From JAUIAI01 sp041396585 (GTDB taxonomy: Bacteria; Pseudomonadota; Gammaproteobacteria; Burkholderiales; Burkholderiaceae_E): a stretch of 64,000 bases of DNA. Positions 8,737 through 17,883 of this stretch are shown here, piece by piece. The notes under the pieces are model-generated. The model saw only the letters and a list, made by a program, of their open reading frames with translations. It had not been told where the DNA came from and searched no databases. Positions within the stretch are counted from its first letter, which is position 1, and every line of letters starts with the position of its first letter. Where the stretch lies: positions 355,568 through 419,567 of the forward strand of contig JAWKYG010000002.1 of NCBI GenBank assembly GCA_041396585.1, written 5' to 3'. The position numbers and the translations under genes were made by a program.

Positions 8737-9354
8737 ATGGAAAAAATTATGTCACATGCGACCAGATCGGATCCCTTGAATCTGCTCTGGGTGGACATGG
8801 AAATGACCGGCCTCGATCCGGACAACGACCGCATCATCGAAATCGCGATCATCGTCACCGATCCCCAGTTGAACATCCTCGCCGAGAGCGAGGCGCTGGC
8901 GATCCATCAGTCCGATGCCTGCCTGAGCGCCATGGACAACTGGAACACGGCCACTCACGGCAAATCGGGGCTGACCGCGCGCGTGCGTGCCTCCACACTG
9001 GACGAAGACGCCGCCACGGCGGCGATGATCGAGTTCGTTTCGCCCTGGGTGCCGAAGGGGCTTTCACCGATGTGCGGCAACACGATTCATCAGGATCGCC
9101 GCTTCATGGCGCGTCATATGCCGCGGCTGGAGGCATATTTCCACTATCGGAACATCGATGTCAGCACGCTCAAGGAGTTGGGGCGTCGCTGGTGCCCCGA
9201 AGTGATCAAGGCGTTTCGCAAGCGCAGCGCGCACACTGCACTGGCCGATATCCGCGAGTCGATCGAAGAACTGCGCCACTATCGTGAAAAGATGATGGCC
9301 GAAGTGGCCGCGGCACCGCTGTCCGATGTGCCGGGGGGCGCCGCTGGCGGCTAG
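8737..9354 (+). CDS. orn: Oligoribonuclease
   Basis: 205 aa (201 if ATG 8749 is used; neither start has a strong Shine-Dalgarno). DEDDh exonuclease motifs are complete: WVDMEMTGLD, a GNTIHQDRRFM segment (third Asp), and KRSAHTALADIRESIEEL with the catalytic His and last Asp. Orn degrades 2-5 nt RNAs and pGpG to mononucleotides and is usually essential. The C-terminal 20 residues exceed the E. coli protein. Confidence 0.97.
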   Translation: MEKIMSHATRSDPLNLLWVDMEMTGLDPDNDRIIEIAIIVTDPQLNILAESEALAIHQSDACLSAMDNWNTATHGKSGLTARVRASTLDEDAATAAMIEFVSPWVPKGLSPMCGNTIHQDRRFMARHMPRLEAYFHYRNIDVSTLKELGRRWCPEVIKAFRKRSAHTALADIRESIEELRHYREKMMAEVAAAPLSDVPGGAAGG

Positions 9355-9370
9355 CCGACGGCTGCGGGTC

Positions 9371-11164
9371 TCACGGCCGCGTTAGCGGCGCCGGCGCCGG
9401 CGCGCTGCGCGCATGGTAAAGGCGGAAGCGCTCATCGGCGTTGGGTCGGCGGCGACCTTGCCAGACCAGCGTCCAGCCGGGCTCCTGGGGGGGCGGGTCT
9501 TCATAGGAGCGTGCACCATGATCCTGGATCAGCAGATGCGGGCAGTGCTCGTCATCGCGGCCACCTTCGCCGCCGGCGAATCTCAGTCGTCCAAAGTAGC
9601 CCAGGCTCGCTCGTTCGGCCAGGCCTAGCGAGCGTGTACGAACGCAGCCGTTCTGGGCGCCGATCTGCATCGCCAACGCATGTGCGATGCCACGGTAGGT
9701 GTTGCGCTCATTGAACACGGGCAGCCAGATGGTCATCAGCAGGAACCAGGCCAGGCATAGGCCGCCGGATGACAACACGACGGCTCGCCAGATCATTGGT
9801 GGCCGGCGCGAAACGCGCCACTGTACGAGCAGCACCCAGGCCGCACTGGCCAGCAGCGCAAGCCCGAGATCCAGCGCGCTCCACTCGGCCAGATAGCCCG
9901 GGGTCAACTGGCTGACACTGTAGGCCATCGGGGGTGGCCAGCCGGTCAGAAAGGCCAGCCAGTAGGCCCAGATTGCAAAGCCGAACAGGCTGAACAGGCT
10001 GACCGCGAACCAGTCGATCAGGTTCACCACCGCTCGTTTGAGGGTCGGCAGGCCGACCGCCGCCAGCAATGCGATCGGCATTGTGGCCGGCAACAGCCAG
10101 ATTTCGCCAGGCTCGCTGGCGAGCAATCCGAGCAACAGCAGCGGCGCCGCGCAGGTCAGCGAAACCGCCAGCGCGGGCAGATTGAAGCTGCCTCGCCAGC
10201 GCCACAGCGCCCAGAACGCCAGCGGCCAGGCAGGCCAGTAGAACCACGGGAATGTGCGCAAGAAATATCGCAGGCCTTCGCCATTGGGCAGCCCGACACT
10301 GTGCATATTCCATTGCATCCAGTCGCTCAGATGCAGCAGCGCGGGTTCCTCACCGACAAGGCCGACGAGCACCGGCCAGGCCAGACAGGCGAGCAGCGCG
10401 GTTGGGAGCGCACTGCGGCGCAGCGGCGCGGCCACCAGATCATATGGCTGGCTTACCCGGGGTAACACGAGGATCGGAACCAGCATCGCCAACGCGATCG
10501 CCATACCCTGGGTGGCCAGACCAGCGCCGACCGCGAGCCCGGCGATCAGACCACCGCGTTGCGGACGCTCCAGCGCCAGGGCCAGCCCATAGAGCAGCAT
10601 CGCCACCCAGCAGACCATCGCCGCATGCCCGGCGGTTTCGTGCAGGCGCGCCACCAGACCGAATGTCGCCAACACGATCAGCAGGGCGGAGTCGGCGATC
10701 GCGCGCGCGAAATCCTGCGGTTCGGCGCCCGCCCCGAAGGGGTCGCTTGGCGCGATGCCCGGGCGGCGGGCGAGCCGATAACAGGCATGCCAGATGAAGG
10801 CCAAGGTCGCAAACAGGCCCAGCATGGCAGTCAGGCGCACGGCAAGATGCGGGCCAGGCACTAGCGAAGGATGCACCGATTGCAGCCAGGGGGTCAGCCA
10901 GGCCGCGAATCGTGCGCCGGCAGCGGCCAGCGCATACGGAAGCGGGCCTTCGTCGATCGTCGGTGCGCCATAGATGTTGGGTGCCAGCCAGTCTTGCAGG
11001 CTGCCACCGAACATCGTCGCGGCGATGCCGAAGCCGGCGGCGTCATCGGCTCGCCAGGGATCGCGGCCGAGAAAGCCGGGAACCACATACAGCAGACACA
11101 GGAGCAGGAGCCCCCAACGGGGCAGTTTTCCTGCCTGCGGGCCCGTGATGATGAATGTGCGCAT
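9371..11164 (-). CDS. GT39/ArnT-like membrane glycosyltransferase
   Basis: 597 aa with about 11 predicted transmembrane helices. The first periplasmic loop after helix 1 contains GRDPWRADDAAG, where ArnT/PMT-type (GT-C fold) enzymes have their acidic catalytic motif. A soluble C-terminal part (after about residue 490) follows the last helix. GT-C enzymes move sugars from polyprenyl-phosphate carriers to lipid or protein in the periplasm; donor and acceptor cannot be told. It lies convergent to orn, with only 16 bp between stops. Confidence 0.72.
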   Translation of the reverse strand: MRTFIITGPQAGKLPRWGLLLLCLLYVVPGFLGRDPWRADDAAGFGIAATMFGGSLQDWLAPNIYGAPTIDEGPLPYALAAAGARFAAWLTPWLQSVHPSLVPGPHLAVRLTAMLGLFATLAFIWHACYRLARRPGIAPSDPFGAGAEPQDFARAIADSALLIVLATFGLVARLHETAGHAAMVCWVAMLLYGLALALERPQRGGLIAGLAVGAGLATQGMAIALAMLVPILVLPRVSQPYDLVAAPLRRSALPTALLACLAWPVLVGLVGEEPALLHLSDWMQWNMHSVGLPNGEGLRYFLRTFPWFYWPAWPLAFWALWRWRGSFNLPALAVSLTCAAPLLLLGLLASEPGEIWLLPATMPIALLAAVGLPTLKRAVVNLIDWFAVSLFSLFGFAIWAYWLAFLTGWPPPMAYSVSQLTPGYLAEWSALDLGLALLASAAWVLLVQWRVSRRPPMIWRAVVLSSGGLCLAWFLLMTIWLPVFNERNTYRGIAHALAMQIGAQNGCVRTRSLGLAERASLGYFGRLRFAGGEGGRDDEHCPHLLIQDHGARSYEDPPPQEPGWTLVWQGRRRPNADERFRLYHARSAPAPAPLTRP

Positions 11165-11627
11165 CCGCCGTGGTCAGTGGGTTGCCGGGTTTGACCGGCC
11201 GGCGTGGCAATCATCGCCCCATCGAGCCGGCGACGGCAGACGCGCGTTCATAGGATGGCGTCGCCGGGCAGGTCGATCCGGTGCGATTCATCCTGGCGAT
11301 GTGGGGCGAGCGGGAGCGCGTGCGGTTTCACGAATCAATCCGACTGGCGTGTGGCGCCATGATAATGGCGATGGGCGCTGCTCGCAGCGACGACCGAGCG
11401 CCCGGCAGTCACCGGTTCGTGGGCGGGCAGAGCGTGCGCGCAACACGGGCTGTGCGGCAGGGCGCATCCGCGCGAAGCGCGCAAGCCTACCGCCGGCTCA
11501 CCTGTGAGCCGGCAGCAAGATGGCTTGGGGGAGTTGGCCCGGCGAGCGCCATGGCACAGATGCCTGAACCCGTTGATGGCCCGGGTCGGGGCGCTCGCTT
11601 CGAGCCGCTTGCCGAATCCTTGAGGGA
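11165..11627. other. Intergenic region without a recognisable gene; one strong hairpin
   Basis: About 460 bp between rpmE and the glycosyltransferase. I see no supported coding sequence on either strand. A perfect 9-bp stem with a 4-nt loop, GCCGGCTCA/TGAGCCGGC, lies at 11492-11513. It is 115 bp downstream of rpmE on the minus strand and lacks a U-tract, so at most it is a weak or Rho-assisted terminator. Confidence 0.5.
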
Positions 11628-11876
11628 TCAGGCCTTGCGAGCGAACTTCTGGCGGAACTTCTCGACCCGACCGGTTTCGCGCACACGCTGCGACGCCCCG
11701 GTGTAGAACGGGTGCGATTCGGAGGTCACCTCGAGCTTGAACAACGGGTATTCCTTGCCGTCGTCCCAGGTGGTGGTCTCGCGGGTGTGCACGGTGGAGC
11801 GCGTCATGAAACGCGAGCCCGTGGTCATATCCTGGAAAATCACGGGGCGATAGCCGGGGTGAATGCCTTCTTTCAT
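11628..11876 (-). CDS. rpmE2: 50S ribosomal protein L31, type B
   Basis: 82 aa, MKEGIHPGYRPVIFQD at the N-terminus. There is no CxxC zinc motif and it has the longer type B C-terminus (SHPFYTGASQRV, RVEKFRQKF). Type B L31 does not need zinc. It is the only L31 in view, downstream of rho as in Burkholderiales. Confidence 0.97.
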   Translation of the reverse strand: MKEGIHPGYRPVIFQDMTTGSRFMTRSTVHTRETTTWDDGKEYPLFKLEVTSESHPFYTGASQRVRETGRVEKFRQKFARKA

Positions 11877-11953
11877 GCCTGATCGTCCTGCACGCTCGGT
11901 GAGCTCTGGGCAAGCCCGGTCACGCCCGGGCTATGAATTCGTGAAAACCGATA

Positions 11954-11983
11954 ATGATAGATCGAAAGCCCCCTCTCGGGCAA
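11954..11983 (-). promoter_or_regulatory. Probable promoter for rpmE
   Basis: On the minus strand, TTGCCC (11978-11983), an 18-bp spacer and TATCAT (11954-11959), 78 bp before the rpmE start. It lies in the rho-rpmE gap and would allow rpmE transcription independent of rho. Confidence 0.45.
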
Positions 11984-12041
11984 ACGATCCGGGCCGGCGC
12001 CAGGCGCGGCATGCGCCGGTGCGGCCATGCGGCGCGCGGCC

Positions 12042-13307
12042 TCAGCGCCCGCCGCGGTTCATCATGTCGAAGAATTCCTGGTTGTTCTTGGTCTGGCGCA
12101 TCTTGTCGAGCATGAACTCCATCGCCTCGAGTTCGTCCATGTCATGGAGCAGCTTGCGCAGGATCCAGATCTTCTGCAGCTTGTCGGCCGGCAGAAGCAG
12201 CTCTTCGCGGCGCGTGCCCGAGCGGTTGATGTCGATCGCCGGGTAGACCCGTTTTTCCATCATGCGCCGGTTCAGATGGATCTCCATGTTGCCGGTGCCT
12301 TTGAATTCTTCGTAGATGACCTCGTCCATGCGGCTGCCGGTATCGATCAGCGCAGTGGCGATGATGGTCAGCGAGCCGCCTTCCTCGATGTTGCGCGCCG
12401 CACCGAAGAAGCGCTTCGGGCGCTGCAGCGCATTGGCATCCACGCCACCGGTGAGCACCTTGCCCGAGGCCGGTACGACGGTGTTATAGGCACGTGCCAG
12501 GCGGGTGATCGAATCCAGCAGGATGACGACGTCTTTCTTGTGTTCGACCAGGCGCTTGGCCTTTTCGATCACCATTTCGGCGACCTGCACATGCCGGGTG
12601 GCAGGCTCGTCGAAGGTCGACGAAACCACCTCGCCGCGCACCGAGCGCTGCATCTCGGTGACTTCCTCCGGGCGCTCGTCGATCAACAGCACGATCAGAT
12701 AGACATCGGGCGCATTGGAGCTGATCGCATGCGCAATGTGTTGCAGCATGACCGTCTTGCCCGACTTCGGTGGCGCCACGATCAGGCCACGCTGGCCTTT
12801 GCCGATCGGTGCCACCATGTCGATGATCCGGCCGGTGATGTTCTCCTCGGCCTTGATGTCGCGCTCGAGCGGGACCATCTCGTCCGGGTGTAGCGGGGTC
12901 AGGTTCTCGAACAGGATCTTGCGCTTGCTCTTGTCGGGAGGCGCGCCGTTGATGTTGTCGACCTTGACCAGGGCGAAGTAGCGTTCGCCGTCTTTGGGTG
13001 TGCGGACCTCACCCTCGATGGTGTCGCCGGTATGCAGATTGAAGCGCCGGATCTGCGAGGGCGAGATATAGATGTCATCCGGGCTGGCCAGATACGAGGT
13101 TTCCGGCGAGCGCAGGAAGCCGAAACCGTCGGGCAGCACTTCGAGCACGCCGTCGCCGAAGATGGAATCGCCACTCTTGGCCTTGCGCTTCAAGATTGCG
13201 AACATCAACTCCTGCTTGCGCATGCGGTTGGCGTTCTCGATTTCCAGCTCGGCGGCGAGATCGATCAGTTCAGAGACGTGGTGCGCCTTCAGTTCGGAAA
13301 GATGCAT
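12042..13307 (-). CDS. rho: Transcription termination factor Rho
   Basis: 421 aa, full length. It has the N-terminal helical domain (MHLSELKAHHVSELIDLA), the cold-shock-like primary RNA-binding fold (GFGFLRSPETSYLASPDDIYIS), Walker A GLIVAPPKSGKTVML, the Q-loop/Walker B VVILLDSITRLARAYN, and the R-loop region. Hexameric RNA helicase that terminates untranslated transcripts. The order trxA-rho-rpmE on one strand is the betaproteobacterial arrangement. Confidence 0.99.
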   Translation of the reverse strand: MHLSELKAHHVSELIDLAAELEIENANRMRKQELMFAILKRKAKSGDSIFGDGVLEVLPDGFGFLRSPETSYLASPDDIYISPSQIRRFNLHTGDTIEGEVRTPKDGERYFALVKVDNINGAPPDKSKRKILFENLTPLHPDEMVPLERDIKAEENITGRIIDMVAPIGKGQRGLIVAPPKSGKTVMLQHIAHAISSNAPDVYLIVLLIDERPEEVTEMQRSVRGEVVSSTFDEPATRHVQVAEMVIEKAKRLVEHKKDVVILLDSITRLARAYNTVVPASGKVLTGGVDANALQRPKRFFGAARNIEEGGSLTIIATALIDTGSRMDEVIYEEFKGTGNMEIHLNRRMMEKRVYPAIDINRSGTRREELLLPADKLQKIWILRKLLHDMDELEAMEFMLDKMRQTKNNQEFFDMMNRGGR

Positions 13308-13610
13308 GGGGATCGGGTTTCCTGCCGACGGACGCCGGCGGTGACGAGGGTCGATGACAACGGCATTCGGGCCAACGGCAACGGGCCGCTAAACGGGTGG
13401 CCGCGAACCATGGGGAAGCCAGGCGTGTCTTGGGGTTCTGGGAGGAAGCCAGGAGGGAAGTGCGTTCAGGGTGGCGGCAGCAGAAGACGGGGATCACCCG
13501 TTGAAGACTGCCGTCCCGGTTGCTTGGTCACGCACGGGTGCCCCGACCGGATCCGGATAGGCCCGTGGGTCGATGAAAGCCGACCTTCAGCGGTGCCCGA
13601 ACCGCGCGGC

Positions 13611-13639
13611 ACTATATCGCGGTTCGAAAAGCCTGTCCA
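13611..13639 (-). promoter_or_regulatory. Probable promoter for rho
   Basis: On the minus strand, TGGACA (13634-13639), a 17-bp spacer and TATAGT (13611-13616), about 300 bp before rho. The rest of the 404-bp trxA-rho gap (13308-13711) holds no gene. A long untranslated leader is expected for rho, which commonly controls its own synthesis by attenuation. Confidence 0.55.
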
Positions 13640-13711
13640 GCCGAAGTCGCGCCGGCAGGACATCCGCACCGACCACCGGTCATCATGCCGGGGGGGCGGT
13701 GCTCGAAAGAT

Positions 13712-14032
13712 TCAGAGGTGGCTGTCCAGGAACAGGGTGAGCTGCGACTTGGACAGCGCGCCGACCCGTTGCTCGACTTCCTGGCCGTTCTTGAACAGTT
13801 TCAGCGTCGGGATGCCGCGGATGCCGTGCTTGGCGGCGGTTTCGCGATTGTCGTCCACATTGAGCTTGACGATCTCGACCCGGCCTTCGTAGTCGGTGGC
13901 GACCTCCTCGAGGATGGGCGCCACCATTTTGCACGGGCCGCACCATTCGGCCCAGTAATCGACCAGCACCAGCTTGTCAGACTTGAGGACGTCTTGGTCG
14001 AAGGAGGCGTCGGATACGGATTTCAAGGCCAT
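13712..14032 (-). CDS. trxA: Thioredoxin
   Basis: 106 aa with the active site WAEWCGPCKM and the cis-Pro loop GIRGIPTLKLFKNG. General disulphide reductase of the cytoplasm. Length and sequence are standard. It precedes rho on the same strand with its own gap. Confidence 0.98.
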   Translation of the reverse strand: MALKSVSDASFDQDVLKSDKLVLVDYWAEWCGPCKMVAPILEEVATDYEGRVEIVKLNVDDNRETAAKHGIRGIPTLKLFKNGQEVEQRVGALSKSQLTLFLDSHL

Positions 14033-14195
14033 GGCACGATCTCGAAGAGGGATGAATACCCACCAAGTATTGCATAGACGACCCTGGTTTCCGCAGGCAA
14101 CCCTGCCTGTTCCGGTTGCAATCGCGGCGGCCGCGAACCGTGGTGCATGCCAGGGCCGGGTCCGTCGCCCGGTCGCGGCCTGATAGAATCGTCGC

Positions 14196-14293
14196 GGGCG
14201 GGCCCCTCCGCATTGTTACGTGGCGAACCTGGTCAGGTCCGGAAGGAAGCAGCCACAGTCATGGCTGACAAGTGCCGGAGTCCCGGCTCGCCC
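14196..14293 (+). ncRNA. ffs: Signal recognition particle RNA (4.5S)
   Basis: The diagnostic apical region CAGGTCCGGAAGGAAGCAGCC (split here as CAGGTCCGGAAG plus GAAGCAGCC) lies at about 14234-14254 and is followed by a pairing strand with the expected internal loops. The ends pair as GGGCG (14196-14200) with CGCCC (14289-14293). A TAGAAT -10 box sits 7 bases before the 5' end (14184-14189). The RNA pairs with Ffh to target membrane proteins. ffs directly before dnaX is common in proteobacteria. Confidence 0.95.
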
Positions 14294-14585
14294 ACTGCCT
14301 CGTCCGCGCCCGGACCCGATCTCCCAACCGCTACGATCCAAACATCGGTCGCCGCGCATTGCGCGAATCCAGCCTGCACATGGAGCGCGCGAGTGAGCGT
14401 TCGGTGGTTTCCGGATCTGAACCCAAGGACTCAGCAGGCAGTCAGCCCGTGCCCGACATCGACGACAGCCCCCGCATTGCGAAGCGCGCCAGGCCGGCGC
14501 GCCGGCTCGTCGTGAGTGTCCGGCGGCTGGCGCCGGTCGCCGCGACAAGCCCGGCCCCTGGCGCTGTCAAGGGTGTCATGCCGGC

Positions 14586-16871
14586 ATGAGTCATCAGGTT
14601 CTGGCGCGCAAATGGCGGCCGCGGGATTTCAGCACATTGGTCGGGCAGCCGCATGTGGTGCGCGCGCTAAGCCACGCGCTGACCACCGGCCGGCTTCATC
14701 ACGCCTATTTGTTCACCGGTACGCGGGGGGTTGGCAAAACCACGCTGGCCAGGATTCTGGCCAAGGCAGTCAACTGCGAAACCGGGGTCAGCGCCCAGCC
14801 CTGCGGCCGGTGCAGCGCCTGCCTTGGGATCGACGCGGGCCGCTTTGCCGATGTGATCGAGCTCGATGCCGCTTCCAATCGCGGCGTTGACGAAATGGCG
14901 CAGCTGCTCGAGAACGCGGTCTATGCGCCTGTGATGGGTCGCTATAAGGTCTATGTGATCGATGAAGTGCACATGCTCACGCATCATGCCTTCAACGCGA
15001 TGCTCAAGACCCTCGAGGAGCCGCCCGCGCATCTGCTGTTCGTGTTGGCCACCACCGATCCCCAGAAGGTGCCGGTCACGGTCTTGTCGCGGTGCATGCA
15101 GTTCAATCTTCGCAATGTCGCTGCGCCCGAGATCGCCGCCCATCTGACCAATGTGCTGGCGGCCGAGGGGGTCGCCGCCGAGGCGGGGGCACTGGAGTTG
15201 CTCGGCCGCCAGGCCCGGGGCAGTGTGCGCGACGCGCTTTCGCTGACCGATCAGGCGATCGCCTATGGCGCGGGTTCGCTGACCGCCGAGGCCGTGCGTG
15301 ACATGCTCGGCCTGTTGGACGGGCGCCATGTCGAGCGCATTCTCGATGCTCTGGCAGCCGAAGCACCGGGAGAGTTGGTGGCGCTGGCGGACGAGATCGC
15401 GGCCGAGAATCTGTCCGCCGACGGCCTGCTGGCCGAACTGGCCGAGCGGCTCTCGCTGCTCGCGGTCAGCGATGCCCTCGGTCAGGAGGGTGCGCTGGCC
15501 GACCCGCAGTTGGCGGCAGTCGAACGCTGGCGTGGCCGCTTCGATGCGCTCGATCTGCAGGTCTACTATCAGATCGCCATTCACGCCCGGCGCGACATCG
15601 CGCTGGCGCCCGATGCACGCGCCGGTCTGGTCATGGCCCTGCTGCGTCTGACCGCATTCAAGCCAGAGCCCGAGCCGGATGTCGGGCTGACCGCGGCCGC
15701 CAATGGCAGGTCAGCCTCCGCTGAGCCGCCGTCGCGCACGAGCCGCGCGCACATCGAAGGCGGGCAGGAATCCGGTCAGGCCATGCCGCGATCGCCGGTC
15801 CGCGCCGCACCCCCACGAGTGGCCGTGGCGCCAGCCGCCACACACGACACCCAGCCGGCCAGGCCGAGGCCGGGCCCCTTGCCGTCCGAGGCTGCCGCGC
15901 CACTCGACCAGGCCCAGGCCGACCCCGGATCCGGTGCCGGCGGCGCGAGCGCCGCGTTGCGGGCGATTCGCGCGGCCCGCCAGCGCCAGCAGGGCGCGCG
16001 TCCGGGCGGCGGTTCATCCGATCTCGAAGAACCCGAGGGGGTCCGCGCCACCCCGCGCGGGCCGCGTTCGCCGGTCACGAGTGCGGCCGGCCGCGCCGCC
16101 GCGGCCGGCCTGGCCGGTGGCGGGCACGATGCGGATCGCGGCGTCGATGCTCCGCCCTGGGACAGGGGTCCGCCGGAGCCGCCCGATGATCCGTCGTTCG
16201 AGCCGCCTGCCGAGGACGGCGAGAGCACTGCCGCATTCGATGATGCTCCACAGAGACGCGCTTCTGGCGCGACGACGCGTTCTGCCGCGCACGGTCGTGA
16301 CGGGCTTGCGCCACCCGCTTCCGGCGCCGGATTCTCTGGCGCGCGCGCGGGCGGCGCTGATCGCGCAGTCGAACCGGGTCCGCCGGCCGCGGCCGGCGGA
16401 CCTGAGGCAGAATGCACACCAGACTGGCAATCCGCGACCATCCGGGGCGCACCTGCGGGCTTCGACGGCGACTGGCCCGGGCTGGCGGACACATTGTCCT
16501 TGAACGGGCGAGACGGCGAGTTCATGCGCCAGAGCCAATTGCTTGCCTGGGACGGTGATCGGATTCAGGTGCGCGTGCCGATCACAGCGCTGGCCGACGA
16601 CCGTCTGCTGGCCAGAGTCGTCGGTGAACTGCGCGAGCGCCTCGGAGCAGCCAATCTGACCTTGCAGGCCGAGGTCGGCCGGATCACCGGCGAGACCGCG
16701 GCCTTGCGAGCCGATCTACGACGCCGGGCGCGCGAGCAGCGGGCCCGTGAAGCCATCGAGGCCGATCCATTCGTGCGATCGGTGCTCGACGACCTGGGAG
16801 CATCGATCGTGCCGGAATCGATCCGGCCGATCGATGAGCCATCCATCGCGCAAGGAGATGACAATGCTTAA
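14586..16871 (+). CDS. dnaX: DNA polymerase III subunits tau/gamma
   Basis: 761 aa. The N-terminal AAA+ clamp-loader domain has Walker A GTRGVGKTT (about residues 44-52), a four-Cys zinc module (CETG...CGRCSAC), Walker B VYVIDEVHML and the SRC motif VLSRCMQF. Residues about 370-620 are a Pro/Ala/Arg-rich linker. The last 150 residues form the tau C-terminal domain that binds the polymerase core. I see no poly-A slip site for a gamma form. The 290-bp gap after ffs holds no gene. The 3' end overlaps ybaB by 8 bases. Confidence 0.96.
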   Translation: MSHQVLARKWRPRDFSTLVGQPHVVRALSHALTTGRLHHAYLFTGTRGVGKTTLARILAKAVNCETGVSAQPCGRCSACLGIDAGRFADVIELDAASNRGVDEMAQLLENAVYAPVMGRYKVYVIDEVHMLTHHAFNAMLKTLEEPPAHLLFVLATTDPQKVPVTVLSRCMQFNLRNVAAPEIAAHLTNVLAAEGVAAEAGALELLGRQARGSVRDALSLTDQAIAYGAGSLTAEAVRDMLGLLDGRHVERILDALAAEAPGELVALADEIAAENLSADGLLAELAERLSLLAVSDALGQEGALADPQLAAVERWRGRFDALDLQVYYQIAIHARRDIALAPDARAGLVMALLRLTAFKPEPEPDVGLTAAANGRSASAEPPSRTSRAHIEGGQESGQAMPRSPVRAAPPRVAVAPAATHDTQPARPRPGPLPSEAAAPLDQAQADPGSGAGGASAALRAIRAARQRQQGARPGGGSSDLEEPEGVRATPRGPRSPVTSAAGRAAAAGLAGGGHDADRGVDAPPWDRGPPEPPDDPSFEPPAEDGESTAAFDDAPQRRASGATTRSAAHGRDGLAPPASGAGFSGARAGGADRAVEPGPPAAAGGPEAECTPDWQSATIRGAPAGFDGDWPGLADTLSLNGRDGEFMRQSQLLAWDGDRIQVRVPITALADDRLLARVVGELRERLGAANLTLQAEVGRITGETAALRADLRRRAREQRAREAIEADPFVRSVLDDLGASIVPESIRPIDEPSIAQGDDNA

Positions 16872-17190
16872 GGGACAACTGGCCGGGCTGATGAAGCAGG
16901 CCCAGCAGATGCAGCAGAACATGGCCAAGATGCAGGAACAGCTGGCCGATGTCGAGGTCGACGGCGAGTCGGGGGCAGGTCTGGTCAAGGTGGTGGTCAC
17001 CTGCCGCAACGAGTTGCGCCGGATCGCGATCGATCCTTCGCTGTTCGAGGACGACCGCGAGATGCTCGAAGACCTGGTCGTGGCCGCGGTCAATGACGGT
17101 CTGCGCAAGGCCGAGAAGATTGCCCAGGAGAAGATGGGCAGCCTGACCTCGGGCATGGGGCTGCCGCCCGGTTTCAAGCTGCCGTTCTGA
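16864..17190 (+). CDS. ybaB: YbaB/EbfC nucleoid-associated protein
   Basis: 108 aa, starting MLKGQLAGLMKQAQQMQQ inside the end of dnaX. YbaB family motifs are present: the N-terminal helix, VEVDGESGAGLVKV, and GLRKAEKIAQEKMGSLTSG. A dimeric DNA-binding protein of modest specificity. The dnaX-ybaB-recR order is strongly conserved. Confidence 0.96.
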   Translation: MLKGQLAGLMKQAQQMQQNMAKMQEQLADVEVDGESGAGLVKVVVTCRNELRRIAIDPSLFEDDREMLEDLVVAAVNDGLRKAEKIAQEKMGSLTSGMGLPPGFKLPF

Positions 17191-17203
17191 ATCGACGCCC
17201 ACC

Positions 17204-17803
17204 GTGGCCGACGACTCCACCGGTCCGGCGCTCGCCGAGCTGATCGCCGCCCTGCGCTGCCTGCCAGGGGTCGGTGCACGTTCGGCCCAGCGCCATGCAT
17301 TTCACCTGTTACAGCATGACCGCGCAGGCGCGCAGCGCCTGGCGCGCGCGTTGCTGCATGCGCTCGAGCATCTGCGCCACTGCCGACGCTGTAACACCTT
17401 TACCGAGCTCGAAGTCTGCGAGACCTGCTGTTCGCCGCGTCGCCGGGCCGATCAGCTCTGCGTGGTGGAGACGCCTGCCGATCAGCTCGCCATCGAGCAG
17501 ACCCTCAGTTATCAGGGGCTGTATTTCGTGCTCATGGGCCGTCTGTCGCCGATCGAGGGAATCGGACCCGGAGAGATCGGGCTGGATGCCTTGCTGGCGC
17601 GTGCCGGCGAGCCCGAAGTGAGGGAGGTCATTCTGGCCACCAATTTCACGCAGGAGGGTGAGGCAACCGCCCATGTGCTCGCGCAGGCACTGCGTGAGAA
17701 AGGCCTGCGGGTGTCGCGCCTGGCCAGCGGCGTGCCGCTGGGCAGCGAGCTCGAATACGTGGACGCCAGCACCGTGGCCCAGGCCTTTCGCGATCGCCGC
17801 TGA
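17204..17803 (+). CDS. recR: Recombination mediator RecR
   Basis: 199 aa from GTG 17204. It contains the helix-hairpin-helix (LPGVGARSAQRHAFHLL), the C4 zinc finger (CRRCNTFTELEVCETCCS) and the Toprim domain (CVVETPADQLAIEQT, then the GRLSPIEGIGP loop). With RecO it loads RecA at single-strand gaps. It lies 13 bases after ybaB. Confidence 0.97.
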   Translation: MADDSTGPALAELIAALRCLPGVGARSAQRHAFHLLQHDRAGAQRLARALLHALEHLRHCRRCNTFTELEVCETCCSPRRRADQLCVVETPADQLAIEQTLSYQGLYFVLMGRLSPIEGIGPGEIGLDALLARAGEPEVREVILATNFTQEGEATAHVLAQALREKGLRVSRLASGVPLGSELEYVDASTVAQAFRDRR

Positions 17804-17883
17804 ACGCGGGCCGCAACTGCTCGCGGCATGGCTCGACATTGCGCCGGCGCGGCCGGCCCAGGAATAACACACAGGAATCAGAG

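Noticed and set aside
11281..11706. 141-codon frame on the plus strand before rpmE
   Set aside because: No domain or ribosome-binding site, and it runs through the antisense strand of rpmE.
14272..14589. Open frame between ffs and dnaX
   Set aside because: It starts inside the SRP RNA, has random composition, and overlaps the dnaX start.
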